Positions 61,773-64,000 of a DNA stretch of 64,000 nt are shown here, piece after piece; the first letter of the stretch is position 1; the number at the start of each line of letters is the position of its first letter. This DNA comes from JAIQFL01 sp035295745 (GTDB lineage: Bacteria; Acidobacteriota; Terriglobia; Bryobacterales; Bryobacteraceae). The stretch covers positions 1 through 64,000 of the forward strand of contig DATGIL010000021.1 in the NCBI GenBank assembly GCA_035295745.1, given 5' to 3'. A model generated the notes under the pieces. That model worked only from the letters and a program-made list of their open reading frames with translations. It ran no database searches and was not told the DNA's origin. The position numbers and the translations under genes are program-made.

Positions 61773-62404
61773 GTAAGGCGGAGTTAATTAACGATATTCA
61801 CACCTTTACCGCTTATTATATTCCAGGGCTGCTGGGGCGCGATCGGGGACGTCGTATTTTCAATACGTGACGACAACGCTTGCCCGTCACAACTCGCTTA
61901 CGAGCGATCTCCGGAGCAATCGAGACGTCGCTTGCTTACGCGCGCGGCTCGTTGACAACTCGCTTACGAGCCGCGACCGTAAGGGAGCGATCTTCGGAGC
62001 AATCGAGGCGTCGCTTGCTTACGCGCGCGGCTCGCTGACAACTCACTTACGAGCCGCGACCGTGAGGGAGCGATCTTCGGAGCAATCGAGACATCGCTTG
62101 CTCACGCGCGCGGCTCGTTGACAACTCGCTTACGACCCGCGACCGTGAGGGAGCGATCTTCGGAGCAATCGAGACATCGCTTGCTTACGCGCGCGGCTCG
62201 CTGACAACTCGCTTACGAGCCGCGGAGCAATCGAGGCGTCGCTTGCTCACGCGCGCGGCTCGTTTGACAGCTCGCTTACGAGCCGCGGAGCAATCGAGGC
62301 GTCGCTTGCTTACGCGCGCGGCTCGCTGACAACTCACTTACGAGCCGCGACCCTAAGGGAGCGATCTTGCCTGGATTGGCACTCCAGAATCGCGCCCGCG
62401 CACC
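61773..62404. other. Intergenic region filled mostly by a palindromic repeat array
   Basis: No gene is seen in these 632 bases. Bases 61773-61888 are A/T-richer (TTAATTAACGATATTC) and unassigned; the rest is the array at 61889-62368. Frames open across it are products of the repetition. Confidence 0.8.
61889..62368 (+). repeat. Tandem palindromic repeat array, seven units
   Basis: Units beginning AACTCGCTTACGAGCC (or variants) start at about 61891, 61957, 62040, 62123, 62206, 62269 and 62331. Three consecutive units are exactly 83 bases; units 5 and 6 are 63 and 62 bases because they lack the GACCGTGAGGGAGCGATCTT segment, and unit 1 is truncated. At each junction CGCGGCTCG and CGAGCCGCG arms face each other across about 15 bases, giving a strong hairpin. 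Single copies occur at 47912, 54924, 55148 and (degenerate) 9211. Confidence 0.92.
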
Positions 62405-63982
62405 CTATGCGGTCTCGCGATCTGCTGTACTGGCCAAGCCGCGTTCGGCGATCTCGCGCTCGCGGATTCGGAACTTCTGCACTTTGCCGCTGAGCGTCAT
62501 CGGAAACATATCCACGAATCGAATGTGCTGCGGCACCTTGAAGTGCGCCAACCGCGCTTTGCAGAAGGTGCGAATCTCCTCTTCATCCGCTGTCTGGCCA
62601 GCCTTTAACTTGATCCACGCGAGTACCGTCTCGCCGAGACGTTCGTCCGGCAGGCCGACTACCTGCACGTCCGCAATCTTCGGGTGCGTGTACAGAAATT
62701 CTTCGATCTCGCGCGGGTAGATATTCTCACCCCCGCGGATGATCATGTCTTTAGCGCGGCCGGTGATGCGGAAGTAGCCGTCGGGACGCATACGTGCGAG
62801 ATCGCCGGTGTGCAACCAGCCTTCCTCGTCGATGGCGTTCGCGGTGGCCTCGGGTTCGCCGTCGTAACCGCACATCACCATGTAGCCGCGGGCCAACAGT
62901 TCGCCTTGCTCTCCCACAGGCACCGTGGCACCGCTGTCGGGAGCCGCGATCCGCACCTCCGTTTCAGGCAACGGCGACCCCACCGTTGTGCAGCGAGTCT
63001 CCACGCTATCGTCCACGCGCGACATGGTAATCACCGGCGCGCTCTCCGTCTGTCCGTAGCAGACTACCAGTTCGGGACAATGCATCTCGCTCACGACGCG
63101 CCGCATCACTTCGATCGGACACGGCGCGCCCGCCATTACACCGGTGCGCAGAGACGAGAGGTCAAACCGGCCGAACTCGGGATGCTGCAACTCCGCGATA
63201 AACATCGCGGGAACGCCATACACCGCCGTGCACCGCTCCTGCGCGATGGCGTCAAGGGTGCAGACGGGATCGAACGAGGCGCCGGGAAGCACCGCGGCGG
63301 CGCCGGCGGTCGCGGCGGCCATGGTGCCGATGACGCATCCAAAGCAGTGGAACAGTGGCACCGCGACCGCGATCCGGTCCTTTTCAGTGAGCCGCATGTA
63401 TTGGGCGATGAAGCGGCCGTTGTTGACCAGGTTCACGTGCGTGAGCAGAACACCTTTGGGTGTACCGGTGGTGCCGGAGGTGTACTGCATATTGGCCGGC
63501 GCATCGGGGTCTGGCGAGACGACGATGCCATCCGGTTCCCGCAGGAACGCGGTCCAATCCGGACTGTCGAAATAGATGATGTGATCGAGTACCAGCTGCT
63601 GTCCCGCGCGCGACTCCTCGAGGATTGTCTGGTAATTCGCCCGGCGGTCCTCACGATGCAGGAACAGTGCGCGTATTCTCGACCGTCGCAGCACAAACGA
63701 CATCTCGTGCGAACGATAGGCGGGATTGATGTTCACCAGGACGATGCCGGCCAGCGCACTGCCGAACTGGAGCATCGTCCATTCCACGCAGTTGGACGCC
63801 CACACGCCTACGCGGTCGCCAGGAGCGAGTCCGAGAGCGCGAAGTCCGGCGGCGGCGCGCAGCCCTTCGTGCGCGTATTGTTCCCACGTGAGACGTATGT
63901 TCTGAGGGCGCGAAACCAGCGCCAGTTCTTGCGGGAAGCGCCTGGCCGTTTCAAGAAAAACATCGCCGATCGGGGCCCTCAC
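62405..63982 (-). CDS. AMP-binding acyl-CoA ligase (FadD-like)
   Basis: Enzyme of 525 residues of the adenylate-forming superfamily, likely activating a fatty acid as acyl-CoA. Signature YTSGTTGTPKGVLLTH near residue 165-180, YGQTESAPV, the A8-hinge TGDLARMRPDGYFRITGRAKDM followed by IRGGENIYPREIEEFL, and the catalytic Lys region TLSGKVQKFRIRE at the C-terminus. The first codon taken is GTG 63982 with AAAGGGA upstream; the frame remains open to the window edge (63983-64000), so the true start could lie outside. Confidence 0.92.
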   Translation of the reverse strand: MRAPIGDVFLETARRFPQELALVSRPQNIRLTWEQYAHEGLRAAAGLRALGLAPGDRVGVWASNCVEWTMLQFGSALAGIVLVNINPAYRSHEMSFVLRRSRIRALFLHREDRRANYQTILEESRAGQQLVLDHIIYFDSPDWTAFLREPDGIVVSPDPDAPANMQYTSGTTGTPKGVLLTHVNLVNNGRFIAQYMRLTEKDRIAVAVPLFHCFGCVIGTMAAATAGAAAVLPGASFDPVCTLDAIAQERCTAVYGVPAMFIAELQHPEFGRFDLSSLRTGVMAGAPCPIEVMRRVVSEMHCPELVVCYGQTESAPVITMSRVDDSVETRCTTVGSPLPETEVRIAAPDSGATVPVGEQGELLARGYMVMCGYDGEPEATANAIDEEGWLHTGDLARMRPDGYFRITGRAKDMIIRGGENIYPREIEEFLYTHPKIADVQVVGLPDERLGETVLAWIKLKAGQTADEEEIRTFCKARLAHFKVPQHIRFVDMFPMTLSGKVQKFRIREREIAERGLASTADRETA

Positions 63983-64000
63983 GATGGTCCCTTTCGGACC

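Noticed and set aside
61889..62368. CRISPR array
   Set aside because: The regular spacing is caused by complete unit repetition; there are no unique spacers between short repeats and no cas genes in the window.

Overview
The window reads as a chromosomal stretch from an acidobacterium of the Bryobacterales/Solibacter type. This is inferred from family content: a TIGR03435-type protein, a BACON-repeat protein with a TIGR03437-type C-terminus, an SBBP beta-propeller protein, an ADOP-type ABC permease paired with a PadR regulator, and a PEP-CTERM tail. Base composition is GC-rich. No rRNA, tRNA or CRISPR was recognised. Most genes are housekeeping or lineage-typical; two loci stand out.

Layout. 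154-4797 (minus): exopolysaccharide export genes (Wza-like, Wzc-like tyrosine kinase, Wzx-like flippase), running toward the left edge. 5370-9104 (minus): large secreted SBBP-repeat protein. 9393-12367 (minus): tightly coupled SDR - shikimate kinase - glycerate kinase - TPR operon. 12455-17136 (plus): Lon-substrate-domain protein, TonB-like protein with 45-residue tandem repeats, HAD phosphatase, HtrA protease. 17966-29112 (plus): seven-gene accessory-looking operon coding for a vWA protein, a small membrane protein, a tubulin/FtsZ-like protein, an actin/Hsp70-like ATPase with a giant N-terminal extension, a membrane coiled-coil protein, a zinc-ribbon membrane protein and a glycine-zipper secreted protein; it is bordered by gene-free stretches. 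29633-42078: cytochrome c-like secreted protein, fused E1 2-oxoacid dehydrogenase, DinB, cyclophilin-nadD, a BACON protein, and M48 protease with LemA. 42280-45239: PadR-ADOP pair. 45248-48034: small secreted protein, spermidine-synthase-like protein and a DUF3179 protein that has an in-frame TGA exactly where the family has the first Cys of CxxC, followed by a SECIS-like hairpin. 48035-53873: esterase-like hydrolase, GT2 glycosyltransferase, nadB divergent from an AraC regulator. 53908-63982: ankyrin protein, PEP-CTERM remnant, CPBP protease, TIGR03435 protein, two paralogous small proteins flanking an APC permease, OmpA, RMD1/DUF155 protein, and an acyl-CoA ligase reaching the right edge.

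Dispersed structure. Two non-coding repeat families recur. One is a two-hairpin element with compensatory base changes (34.7, 39.7 and 45.9 kb). The other is a palindromic element forming an ~83-bp-period tandem array at 61.9-62.4 kb, with further copies near 9.2, 47.9, 54.9 and 55.1 kb. Many genes have a TANNNT-type -10 box only 6-10 bases before the ATG, which suggests frequent leaderless transcription.

The two best candidates for something new are the tubulin-like/Hsp70-like/vWA operon and the putative DUF3179 selenoprotein.
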